Below are positions 23,901 through 35,453 of a stretch of DNA of 64,000 nucleotides, piece by piece; within the stretch, counting starts at the first letter, position 1, and the number at the start of each line of letters is the position of its first letter. Both the position numbers and the translations under genes were made by a program. Location of the stretch: contig OX344750.2 of NCBI GenBank assembly GCA_947034885.2, forward strand, positions 17,354,053-17,418,052, given 5' to 3'. The notes beneath the pieces are model-generated. The model saw only the letters and a list, made by a program, of their open reading frames with translations, searched no databases and was not told where the DNA came from. The stretch is from Thuidium tamariscinum (lineage: Eukaryota > Streptophyta > Bryopsida > Hypnales > Thuidiaceae).

Positions 23901-26900
23901 TTTTATAATATTATTATGGTCACAAATAGAAAGGTCTATATCACCTTTATAGGTTGAAGAAAGTCTTCCACTAGAAAAATTTATAGTAGTTACATTTTGT
24001 ATAATAAAATTAAAAAAAATTGCTATCCTTCTAAATTCTATTTTTACACAGGAAAAAAATTTTACATTCATGCTCTCTAAATATGTATAATTGCTTAAGT
24101 GGTTGGATATGGTTTCACTTGGCTACCTTATGCTAAATTGCATTCATTCCAACAACTATACTATATTGCATTGATTTCTTCTAGGGACTACTTGTAGAGT
24201 TTTTTTGTTTCTAAAATATTGTTGCTTCTTGAAATTTATTCCATTTTAAACTGGATTTTTTAGATGTTTCATTTATTTTCTATAACTTTTATATACATCT
24301 TTTGCTTTAGAATTCATTAATTGATGCACAAACAATGTTTAGTGTCAAAAATGCTAAGTATACTTGTTGTAGATCAATTGATATCTAAATTTCTATTGTA
24401 TATATATTAGATGAATAAACCTTTATAAAATGCAATCTAAAATGCATAATGATTTTAAGTTAATTATATGTACTATTTTTAATCATTATTATATATAAAG
24501 TTTAATACACTAGCACTTTCAACAATGTATGGGTTGTTGTTTAGTACAAAAAAGGTAATGATCACCCTTAGGAGCCTATTTCATGTTATTATATTGACCA
24601 TTATCTATTCATTTGTATATTTATTAATCTCCAATGAAGACCTTTAATGATAGAAGTTGAAACATTGCATACAAACACAATAGATTACTAAATTACTTTA
24701 CACAAAAATTTACTCAAAATTTTATTAATGCATCTATTCTAAAATGCTTATACATAATACATGTTGTTTGCAATTTAATAATAAAATTTTGTTTTCTAAA
24801 ACAATATTTTTCTATTGAATAAAAGAATCCTTGGATTGTAAATAATTTGAGTCCATGTTGAAGGTCAATAAAATGTATTACATATCCAAAGTATATTTTT
24901 AAATTGGCATATCACCTTTCCATATATACTAAGTTACATATTTACATGTAAGACAAAGTAGTACTATGATAGGATTTGGTGGCATGAAGTTTCCATTCAA
25001 CTTTAATGTAGGTCAAAAACTCCTATCTAACCTAACCACTATTTAAAAATTAAAAGTTTTCTAATAGATGGAATAGTCTTAATTTCAAAACCTACCAACT
25101 TCTTGAAAGCATAGGTTGGAAATTACCAACCGGCTATGAGTTTAATATATTTTTGGATGTACCAAAGCTTTTGAATTATAACCATATGATGGTAAAGACT
25201 AGTCTATCTAGACTATTTTTTTCTATCTAGTCTATCTAGACTATATTTTTGAAATTTATTGTGAAAATGATTGACCATTAGATATGTAGATTATAACAAC
25301 ATTGCATCATCATGATCATTTTAAATTTAAAACATTGATACATTTTTATAGGATTATTTAAAATGTAAATAAAAAATTTAATTCTCTTCAAACATAAATG
25401 ACTTAAAATAATCTAGACAAAATACATTATTTTTAGATTTAACAATTAATCAAAAGATCTCATAATTTATTACACATCATGAAATATTAGTTGATGTTAA
25501 ATAGTTAATATTGAACCAATTGGATCCTACAAAACATTCAAAAATATGTTTAAATATCATTTTTTTAATATTCAATGGCATATGTATTCAATTTTACTTC
25601 TTAAAATCTTCACAAATTTATGGAATCATCCTAATTCTTTTGTAATTCCTTCAATGTGCACATGATGTTGTATAGATGTGCAATAATGAAGTTATTTTTA
25701 GTTTCCATGAATGTACTTCAAACATGAGCTTAAAGATGCAACTTTTAACATTTAAAAAAGTTACAAAAAGTCTTAAAAAAAAATTATTTTCTATTTTTTA
25801 TGTTTTTATAAGTTCAACATAACTTCTATTTGTAATTTTGATGCTATCTAGCTCATATGAATGGATTTTTTTTCTTTCTATCATATACTTAAAACATCAA
25901 AAAATATTTGAAATTCTTTTTTAGTCAATTTGAAAGCACTTGCTTTGAAATTTCATTCAAAATACAATTTTTTTTATCACTTATCCCTTACGAGCTAAGA
26001 TTGTTTCATCAAAGGTTCCATTGATTTCAATTTTTGGCATAATTTTTTTAACAATTTTGAATATAGAAAAACACTTTAGTTATCTATTAAAAGTAATTTT
26101 CATTCAATTTATGCCTTGGACAAAAATTATACCATTCTAGATACAAAAATTTCACATAAAAACTTGTTTTTCATAAATTATAATTCTCTTTGCATGAATA
26201 ACTTGGATTCATCCCATTTGAATCAATGATTTGAAAGATTTAGAGCATCTTATTTATTGTGCAAACATAGATAAAACTAGAAATAGAATTGAGTATTGAG
26301 TTTGTTTTTTAATTCAATGTTGTTGGGATTAGTATATTTTAATTCCATCTTAGAGTTATTAAGAATTTGTTTTTTTCTTCTACTTTATACCTACTTCTAC
26401 TTAATCATTTCTTAAAGAAAGAAAATTTGGTTTGTGACTATTCTTAAATTTCTTTAATATACTCTCAATTCATTTTTTCATGACAAAATATTCTAAGACT
26501 TTAAATCTTATAACTCTAGTCCCTAGACAAATCCCATTTTTACCACTTTCAACACAACTACAAAAGTATCTTGCAATCCATTTATCCAACCAAAGTTTCT
26601 AAAATTCCTTCTACACATTGTATACTAGTCTTGTATAAGATCATGTTGATAGATATACAAAAAAAAACTTTCAAATTAATTTTTTCCCAATATTTAAAAA
26701 ACATTATTATTTTAATTGTTGATCAAAGGAAGGTAACAACTAGAAAATGGTTGGACAAGTATTTAGGGACTAAAACTACCTTATTTGCAAATAGTGAATG
26801 TGAATGGTCCATAGTATAATAATTATAGTAGGATCCAATTGTAATTTGAAGGGGTACCAAAAGATTGTCCTAATCAATTTTGTTATTTGCAAGATGTTTG

Positions 26901-27342
26901 TTGCACAATCAAGTGTACAATGCCAAGTACATGATTGAAATTGGGACATATATAGTTCTCAACGATTAATTGATTGCAATTTGAGCTAAAATAGTTTCCC
27001 ACGTGTAATAAAGAAACCTCAATTTTAGACTTCAATTCATTTTTTATAACAATCTTCAGTACCAATAGTACAAAGGGAAGATTATCCAAATCCAAGGGTG
27101 TTTCCAAAAGCAAGACCTAAACAATCTTAAAAGTAGGTCTCAACTTGGTGAACAATATTCGCAATATGGACATAGAAATTAGGGTGCAATTTTAGGAAAA
27201 TCCACCAATTCAAGTTTGTCCTTTATAATTGTATATATTAGATTCAAATATCATTCTTGGATATCATATGCAATAACAATTATTAGATGAATGTGGTGAA
27301 TGCATGAATTATGCTATTTTGAATTATTTTTTGAAATTTGAT
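20902..27342. other. Long AT-rich gene-free stretch
   Basis: Six kilobases without a supported gene. Short open frames at 23198, 23886 and 26571 have no family resemblance. About 21000-21060 and 26320-26560 carry fragments resembling families G and F. A small palindromic direct repeat lies at 25197-25245. Otherwise nothing was recognised. Confidence 0.45.
25197..25245. repeat. Duplicated palindrome around TAGTCTATCTAGACTA
   Basis: The word AGTCTATCTAGACTA occurs twice, separated by a T-rich stretch, and each copy is nearly self-complementary. Confidence 0.8.
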
Positions 27343-27627
27343 GCATTAGATGAAATTTGAGGGCATTAGGAGACTACGAGTTCTCGGACTGCGGGAATGC
27401 AGTTTCTGCCCTATGAACTCGAATCCTACGTGGTCGCGACCCTGCCACATAATTAATTAATTTTTTTTTAAAATTTTGGACTTATTTTTATATTTCGGGA
27501 CCCAAATTTTATTTTATTTTTTATTTTTTTGATTAAAGTTGGCATGATAGTGGCCAGCAGCATTGGGAGCCGTTTCAGGAACAAACCTTAAACGGCCCTG
27601 TAATGCCCTCATATTTCTTCTAATGTG
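27343..27627. mobile_element. MITE family D (TIR CATTAG..GGATTTGAGGGC), copy 1
   Basis: Ends GCATTAGATGAAATTTGAGG and its inverted partner CCTCATATTTCTTCTAATGT frame a body with a GC-richer left part (CTGCGGGAATGCAG, CCTACGTGGTCGCGACC) and an AT-rich middle. The same plan occurs at 36615-36900 and 51668-51964, there with the body inverted relative to this copy. Confidence 0.75.
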
Positions 27628-30417
27628 CTTGAAAATTTTAATTTAAAACGTAAAAAAGTAAAAACTACTTTGTCTTGTACACATGGAATTAATGGTGAAA
27701 ATTTTGACCATTGAATTCTTAAATTATAACAATTATGGATGATCAACTTCATAGGCGAAAAATGCAAAATTTTAATGAGAAAGCTTTAAAAGAAGATGGA
27801 TAATGTTTTTCTTACCCCTTAAAAAAGTTATCTTGTAATCTAAGGCAAATTTAGTATTTTTTTTAATTTTAAAAATAAAAAACTCCCTCAAATTTGCACA
27901 CATTTCCAAAAAGATGGAATAGAAAGCCAAAATTGACCAATTGGATCCTAAATTTAGAAAAAATTAGATATGTGCATTTTTTTAATTTAAAATTTATTAT
28001 TATTAATATTATTATATTATTTGAAGCATCTTTAGAAAAATTTGGAATCATTCTAATTATTTTGTGTTCTTTACTACATTTGATTGAACCTTTTATTTTT
28101 TAAATGAAAATTCAAAAAAAAATTCTTCAATATTTCTTAGTTTATAGAGAATAAAGACTAAAAACCTCCAAGAAAACATTTTTTCCATCTCTACTACTAC
28201 TTTCATTGGAAAAAATTATATTTGCACTCTTTTTCTACTAGACTATATTTCCTAAATAAATTTTTAAATACTTCTCACATTCAAATTTTGAAAATTCGAC
28301 AATGCAATATGTAAGTGAACTTGTAACTCTACAAGATTCTAATTTAAAAAACATTGAGATTTATTTCACTCTATTGAGAATTTGCCATTGAAAATTTGAA
28401 GAGGATATTATGTCCCTTCAATCTTTGAAGGGTGGTTAAAATTCTTTGGCCAAACAAAAGGATGATTTTTTATATCAACTAATATTAATGGTGGGCTATA
28501 GTACATGGAGGATTAGAGGACCTTTAGTCAACAATTTAAGATGTCATAAATAGTATTATTTTGTTGCTAATTGATTAAAACCTTAAGCCTTTTTAATCAT
28601 TATCATCTAAAAGAGCCTTCATTCATTAGATAGATGATGAATATTTTCAAAAGCTTCTTGTAGGAGCTACAAGAAACATATGAAGTGCATCTAAGTATTT
28701 AGGAAAAACAAATTTTGTCTATTTCTTAGTGGTTCAAGTAGAGTGGTCACATAGTGCTTCTTGATTATTGTGCAATATATTGATTGAGTCTATGTAGAGA
28801 TGCAAAGAAAAAGGAAACTCACAAAAATGAAGATTAAGTGTCTAAATTCTTAAATTTTTTTTCCAAAAAGGTTCATTTGAAATCTACATCTATCTTTTCT
28901 ATTAGATATTGTTAGGGATTAAATCTTCTTAACAAAGGCAAGAAATTCAAAAATTGTGCTTTTAGAACTAATCACATTTTAGAAGAAACCTAACTCATTG
29001 AAATATTCTTCAAAATATTTTCATAAGAAAAAAAATGGAATTGGCATCTAATCACAATTCCTTTATATATTTTGGGCCTTTGTGGAATTAGTTATGAATT
29101 TTTGAAGTTGTAATGCAATGTTCATTAAAAGCATCCACCTCTTGAAATGTACTCTACTATTATAGTGTAGTCTGTCTTTAGAGTGGATAGTGTCATATTG
29201 GGTTTTACATATAAAATATAATAATAAATACGCATGTTATTTTTTTAATTAGTTGTCAATTTTTTTTAACAATTTCAAAAAGTGTAATCCACATTTGTTC
29301 AATGTTCTCTACATTCAAGACCTACAAGTGCAGTACTTTAATCATGTGGATATATCATGTGATTTCTAAACTACTAAGTTCTTGTGAATTTTATCATCAA
29401 TGGAGAATATAAGTGTAAACATCACATGCTTGCATAAATGGGAAGATTGGTCACTTCTATCTTTGCCGGTGATAGTACATGATCTTGAATATTGTTGTCA
29501 TTGTTGTAAATTACAAATAAATTCTAAAGTAACTGCTACGATTCCACGACCTAGATAATTGGACAAAAAATGATTTAGTAGTCAATATGAAAGTTTTCTT
29601 TAAATTGCGTAGTAGGTCTATGACTTCTACAATTAAAGTGAATTTCACATTGAATTTTTGAATTTAAAGTGCATTCAACAATGAACTTTGAAAATTAAAT
29701 TGAAATGGAAAGAAGAAATATGATTAATGTATATTATGACACTGAAGTTGCATTATTCTTTTAAATTTAGGGTTGAAGTTTTTTCATATTGAAACTACAA
29801 TTTATTGTAAAAATTCAAAATGGAATTTGCTAAGACGTCTTAATTGAGATTTATCTCTTATAGAATTGACATTGAAGATTATATAACAAAATAGAAATTT
29901 AGTTGAATGTTAAATTTAGTTTGAGAAAGAAACGCATATTAAATTTACAAGTCAAGAATTTACATTCACTTACATGTCGTCTCCTAGCTCTCACATTCCA
30001 TCAACTTTGCAAAAGCTCTTTTCTTTGTCTAGCCAAAAATATAAGCACTAGACACCTTAAATACTGAGATGCTTGAACAGACATAGAAGAACATGTGATT
30101 CAATATGCACAAACATATTGAACGCAAAAAGTCAAAAACATATTGAAAAATTTGAATTGTAGAATATTTGAAATTAATTAATGCAACATGTAATTTAAGT
30201 TCTTGAAATTGAATTGCAATTAGGGAAGAACCTTCATCCAAAATGTGCCTTGTCACACCTCTTGCTCACAAAGGATTTAACCCAATGAAACACCAAATTG
30301 TATTGCCTAATTGTTGTGGAGAGACAAGAAAAATTTACTAGGCATGAGTGGTTAATGTTTTTTTAAGATCAATGGCTAAAATAGTAGGGTCTTTTTATTT
30401 TAAATCTCAATCGGATG
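27628..30417. other. AT-rich intergenic DNA, no gene
   Basis: No coding frame or RNA gene could be supported. Overlapping frames on both strands near 27.87-28.10 kb are AT-rich chance frames. About 29085-29130 resembles a short piece of the family G interior. Confidence 0.4.
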
Positions 30418-30687
30418 CACTATAAGAAACCCTTGTCTTTGGTGACAAGCCCTAATTTTTTATAATGGATTTTAGGTGATGTCAATGTTGACAACCTAAA
30501 ATTTTTATGTCAACAAAAATAACCAATGTAACATCAATGTTAACATAAAAACATTGGACTATCAAAAATAATGTTACATTGGACATTTTTAATGACATAA
30601 AATTTTTGGGTTGTCAACATTGACATCACCTAAAATCCGTCATAAAAAATTAGAGCTTGTCATCCAAAACAAAGGTTTCTTATAGTG
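30418..30687. mobile_element. CACTA-type foldback MITE, copy 2, with ATG target duplication
   Basis: The perfect ends CACTATAAGAAACC and GGTTTCTTATAGTG are flanked on both sides by the triplet ATG, the 3-bp target duplication expected for CACTA transposons. The inverted repeats run inward for over 100 bases per arm (GATTTTAGGTGATGTCAATG pairs with its complement), so the whole 270-bp element can fold into one hairpin. Confidence 0.9.
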
Positions 30688-31275
30688 ATGGCTATTGATT
30701 TTTGGCATGGGGTGGGAATGGGTGGAGGGTGGGGCTGGCAGGATTCATCAATCACTATAGATAGCGATGGTAGAGTAAAGAGAGCAATAGGCCCTTAAAT
30801 TTTTGAAAGGCTTAACCCCTAAAGGCCCAAGGCCATTTTTTTTTGGTCAAAAACCATTCAAAAATTTCAATCTAAAAGAAAAATGGCAAACAAATTTGTT
30901 GGCTTTTTCATTTGAATACCAACAGTGAAAAAAAATTATGAGAACCAATGCCTTTTAGAGCCTAATTAATTTCAAACCCCCCTACCTTAATTTACTATAA
31001 CTTATTCACAAACAAGCAATGTATATTTTTAACAAAATTTTATGCCAATTGGCTAGAACCAAAAAATACTGATTATTTCTTGTAAAGAAAATTTTCATTT
31101 TGGAAGATCGAAATAACCATATAATTAGTATTGAATTTCAAAAAGCAATAGCTATATTTTATCTAACTATTACATAGTTTTTACATAGATATGACATCCA
31201 TAACTTAAGTTGGTCTATTTGATTGGTTGTTAGTATGTTTGTTTGTTATATTGAGATCTCTTGAACCAGGCCTCC
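30688..31275. other. AT-rich intergenic DNA with family F end fragment
   Basis: A G-rich tract (GGGGTGGGAATGGGTGGAGG) lies near 30710-30740. TTAACCCCTAAAGGCC near 30801 is a left end of the family F type, but the matching right end was not found before the next MITE. Confidence 0.45.
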
Positions 31276-31516
31276 CCCAACAATACTAGTACTTATGCAT
31301 GAAGACACAAGCATGTAAGCCTTGAACATGTAATTATATAAGTAGATACGCAACAACCATTGATGGTAATTATGACATAAACACCTACAATATAGGTATC
31401 TATAGCACAGTTACACTATACTTATTGAAAGTTTTTATACTATAGGGAATTATATTATAGGTATGTAGTCTTCTAAGGTGATGGACTTATGTTTTTAAGC
31501 TCACATAATAGCAACC
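31276..31516. mobile_element. MITE family E, copy 3
   Basis: Left end CAACAATACTAGTACTTATG and right end AAGCTCACATAATAGCAACC enclose the family body with ATAGGTAT and ACTATAGGG palindromes. Boundaries are good to a few bases only. Confidence 0.65.
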
Positions 31517-31582
31517 TTAAAGCCTCCCCTAGTTGTATTCTTGGTAACATGAGAAATCTCTCAACAAGGAGAGGGATACAAG

Positions 31583-31829
31583 CTTTAACCATAAAGCGCC
31601 ATCTACAATGTGCATACATTTCCAAAATCAATCATGTACCTAGACTGTAGATGGCGATTTTAGAAACAAACTTTGACTGTTAATAACTTTTGCATACAGT
31701 ATCCAAATCCTCTGTTCTTTGGTGCGTTGGAACATGCTTTCACTTGCCAACAAGACTGTATAAAAATATGAACAACATGATAACAAGAACTAGGCACAAT
31801 AAGAATAAGTGGCACTTTTAGGTGTACCC
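31583..31829 (+). mobile_element. MITE family A, copy 2, left end lost
   Basis: Shares the body AAGCGCCATCTACAATGTGC through TTGGTGCGTTGGAACATGC with the copies at 3896 and 53655. It ends at the right terminal repeat GGCACTTTTAGGTGTACCC. The first ~25 bases with the left terminal repeat are absent. Confidence 0.75.
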
Positions 31830-32397
31830 ACTTTAGACCTATGGTATGAAAGTTTCCGAGTATGAACTTTTGAGTTGTTTTTGAATTTAAAAGTTAGGAA
31901 ATTACTCTTATTTTGCTACAAATTGAAGAAACAACTGGGTACTTCACTGCAAACATCTTTCATTTCAAATTTCAAAAAGAGGCGGTCCAATCTGTCCAGC
32001 GCCATGTTTAGCCTCGTCCAGCTCTCGTGCCCCACCAAACCCTAATTTATCCTGCCCCAGTGCCCCCCGTCACTCCGATTGCAGTGCCGCTCCGCCATCG
32101 CCAGTCAGTCCCCCGTTAGTGTCGGGACGGAGATGGACGGAAGCGAAGCCGTCAGTCAGTGAAAGGAAGCCAGTTTTACGTCAACAGACGCATGAAACTA
32201 TTCAGAGTTTCAGACAGGTGCGTACCTTGACCGTCATCTCTGTCGTTCTTTCTCTTCTCCTACTCCCTTTCTCACGCCGCTTCTACGAACAAGCGTTGTC
32301 ATTCAAAGAAAAAAAATTTTAATTTAAATTTGAAGTTGGGTTTTTGTGATTTGTTGTGATTTGGAGAATTGGTCCTTTTCGGGAATCTTGGTCACAA
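31830..32397 (+). promoter_or_regulatory. Promoter and 5' leader of the small ORF / FSP1-like locus
   Basis: Composition shifts from AT-rich repeat to balanced at about 31975, marking the start of genic sequence. A donor-like CAG/GTGCGT at 32217-32222 suggests a leader intron, though the acceptor is not certain. No clear TATA box was identified. Confidence 0.4.
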
Positions 32398-32588
32398 TGT
32401 GCAAGCACAAGGGCTTGTGCTCCCGCATGATCATCACCATTGCGACTTTCTGCTTCTTCGCCTGCAGCTTGGCTGGCTTCTTCACGCACGCGTTTGCCGA
32501 TTGGAAAGTGTACCTCTGCTTGTCATGGTTTCTGTCTGGCTTTCTTTTTGCTTTCCATCAAAGCGAACACGAGCTGAACCTGGAGTAA
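32398..32588 (+). CDS. Small two-helix membrane protein, 63 codons (hypothetical)
   Basis: ATG at 32398 opens a frame to TAA at 32586-32588. The protein begins MCKHKGLCSR and has two hydrophobic stretches, MIITIATFCFFACSLAGFF (about residues 11-29) and VYLCLSWFLSGFLFAFH (about 38-54), joined by a short polar link, then an acidic tail ending HELNLE. Most third codon positions are G or C, unlike the flanks, which favours real coding. I do not recognise the family. It sits about 400 bases upstream of the FSP1-like ATG on the same strand, so it is either its own short gene or an upstream ORF of that transcript. An in-frame ATG at 32346 and another open frame at 32369-32599 are alternatives. Confidence 0.5.
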
Positions 32589-32983
32589 CTGAATTATGAA
32601 ACGCGTATGACGAATTTAGTGTGTTTCGGTTGAATTCTGTCCCGGAATGTAACTTCGTTGAATTGGGTTTTGAATGGATTTGGAAGCTGGAGTGAATCTG
32701 GTTAATTAGGTCTTCCCATTATTTGCCACCTCTGTTCTCTCTGTTTCCCGCATTTTGAGCGTTTCGTTGCAATTCGTGCATTAATTCGGTTTAAGGGTAG
32801 AGTCAGCATTGTGGATGGATTTGATGCAGCTGATGATAGAGAGAGTGGGGTGAGTTTGGGGAAGAGGACGAATGGGTCGAATGGGTGTTTTGCAATGGAT
32901 CTTGTTCTTGGAGGAATTCCTTGTCTTGGAGAGTTGAAATTTTGTGTGAATTTGAGAAAGTGTAGTAGTAAGTTCGGAATATC

Positions 32984-35453
32984 ATGCCATCGGATGCTAA
33001 AAAGCGTGTGGCGGTAGTGGGAGGTGGTGTGGCCGGCTGCCTTGTTACCAAGTTGTTGCAAGACACGGCAGATGTTACACTCATAGACCCGTACGCACAC
33101 TGTATCTCTCTCATTTTGTAAATGTTTTCTCTCTACAACGATTACGTCAACTGGATTACAATATATTCCTGATCATTCAATTATGCATGGTTTCACGGTT
33201 ACTCTTGTAAATGCCATTCTTTTTTATGACTTTAGGGTCTTTATGCCTCATCATGTAGTTTATTAAACGTTTCAACATTAAGCAGAAATACGAGAGAAAG
33301 GAAGAATTATCGTAATCAGGTTGGGCGAACTGCATTTGTGAGCATTGTTGGTGTGGTTTGTCCGTTCAGGAAAGATTATTGTGAGGTGCCCTATGCTGCG
33401 TTGAGATGTATGGTGGAACCCAGTGTTGCGGAGCGCTCGTTGATAAGCCACAGTTCTTACATGAAGAATTCAAATTTACGGATGAGTATGGCAACGGAAG
33501 CAACTCGAACAGAGGTTACCACTGATTCAGGGGAAAAGATACCTTTCGACTTTCTAGTCATTTGTACTGGCAGCTTATATGTAGGCCCAAGTACCAGGCA
33601 GGAGCGCATAGTCGAGTATCAGACGGGTAATTGTTGATTATGATATACACTTTTGAAATATAGCACTTGAAATTAATGTATACGTTGAATCCCAGAAGTC
33701 CTCTTGGCATATTGTAATTTGAAATAGTCCCTTAGTATCGATTTTTCTTGTTTGGTGTGTGGCCGATAGGAAGGTCATTCATTACACACACTGATTTCTT
33801 GAGTAGCGTACCTTCAGGGGAATATGCAAAACAACTGGTTCCTGAATAATTCTGTATCAATTGAACGCAGCGAACAGAAAATTGACTGAAGCACAAAAAC
33901 TTTTGATCATCGGAGGCGGGCCAGTCGGTATAGAGCTGGCTGGTGAAATTGTAACGGAATTTCCGACCAAGAAGGTAGTGGTTTTAAGCCCACTTGTGTA
34001 CAGAAGTACTACGATATTGGTAGTGAAATGACCTGATGATATAGTTCAAGTCATGACTTCAACATCTTCGGAGTAGAAAATCAGGGAGAGTTGGACACTT
34101 TATCCAGGTTCATTTCTAGTCTCGTTCTGGTTTATGCCTGATTCAAGGAAGAAGCTAAAATTGAAGAGAAGATGTAGACAACAATCCGGTGTGCTTGCTT
34201 TGCACTGATTTTAGTGGCTTTGATTGCTGCCGTGATGGTGAAGGTGACAATTGTGACCTCGAGCGACAGGTTGCTTGGGTTTCTGGGTCCCAAGGTCTCT
34301 GGCATAGCTCTCAATTGGCTTGAGAAGAAAAAGGTTGATGTCATCTTCAATGACATGTACGCTCTTGTAACAAGAAGAGGATTCTAATGATTCTCCATTA
34401 CATTTTACAAGCTTGCGTACCGTCGATGCGAACAATTTTTCGTGTGGCAAACTAAGTGTTCCTCTGATTGTGCGGACAGGGTAGATCCTTCTGCCAAAGA
34501 TGGTAATATATACACAACAAGGGCAGGGAAAAAAATCGAAGCCGAGCTTCATTTCTGGTGTGTTGGAAAGCGCTTGGGGAATGCTTGGTTGCAAAACTCC
34601 GAGTTCAAGAATTGGTGTGACGAGAAGGGTCGCCTGAAGGTGGACAGCACCTTGCGTCTGGTCGATATTCCGAATGTGTTCTGTGCTGGTGACATGACCG
34701 ATATTCCGGTACAAATTAATCTTTCCTCAATTGCAAGTCTATCTAAGAATACAAGCTGGTCTCATGCCGGTAACCATACTCATTCCGAAACTTAGCATGG
34801 GTGCTATTATTTGAGTGTTGTGAGATTTTATTTTATTTTTAAACAAATGAAACGAAATTTCATTACGAGTGGTCAGATTTTTGAATCTTCTCGTAAGGAA
34901 ATTGAAGAGGATTCCAACACATGAAAGAATGCATTACTAGATACCATGTGTTAAAAGTTATGCAGATTCAAATGGCAACATTTGTGAATTGTACTAAATA
35001 TCATGTATATGTTGATAATATTTATCATCAAAACATCTGAATATATTGATGATAGTACTTCAATATATACATTTGATTATTCTTTATCCTATTATATTTT
35101 TTCTTACAGGTTCTAGTGTTTTGGACATTTGATTTTATATTCTAAAATGTGTTCAGTGGAGAAGATTAATGAGTTTATTTGTTGTGGTGCAGGAAATCAA
35201 ACAAGGTTATTTAGCAAAGAAACATGCTAGAGTAGTAGTAGAAAATATAAAAAAGTTGATCAAAGATCCAACATCTAGGAAACTCACATCATATAATTGC
35301 TTGAAAAAACCTTTTGGTATTGTAACATTAGGGCGTCACATGGCTATAGCTCAACTATTATGTTGTACATGTATAGGATGCTTTCCTGCATTATTTAAAA
35401 ATAAGGACCTCTTTGTTGGAGATTCACGAAAGGATCTTGGTTTGGGTAGGTGA
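32984..35453 (+). CDS. FSP1/AIFM2-like FAD/NAD(P)H oxidoreductase
   Basis: Six exons (32984-33090, 33370-33626, 33871-33974, 34244-34356, 34480-34708, 35193-35453) join in phase to 356 residues, like the roughly 365-residue plant homologues. The N-terminal FAD-binding loop VVGGGVAG is at residues 11-18. LIDPKDYCEVPYAALRCMVEP follows (34-54), the NAD(P)-binding loop IIGGGPVGIELAGE is at 134-147, and the second flavin motif VFCAGDMTDIP is near 260-270. By family it is a flavin enzyme that passes electrons from NAD(P)H to quinones; the animal relative FSP1 regenerates ubiquinol and protects membranes from lipid peroxidation. It starts MPSDAKK, without the Gly2 that animal FSP1 uses for myristoylation. 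The last exon is markedly AT-richer than the others but matches the family to the end (KNKDLFVGDSRKDLGLG). Plant substrate preference is unknown. Confidence 0.93.

Noticed and set aside
27400-27425. Possible tRNA-like TTCGAATCC-type word
   Set aside because: No acceptor stem, D-arm or anticodon arm around it; it belongs to a family D MITE core.
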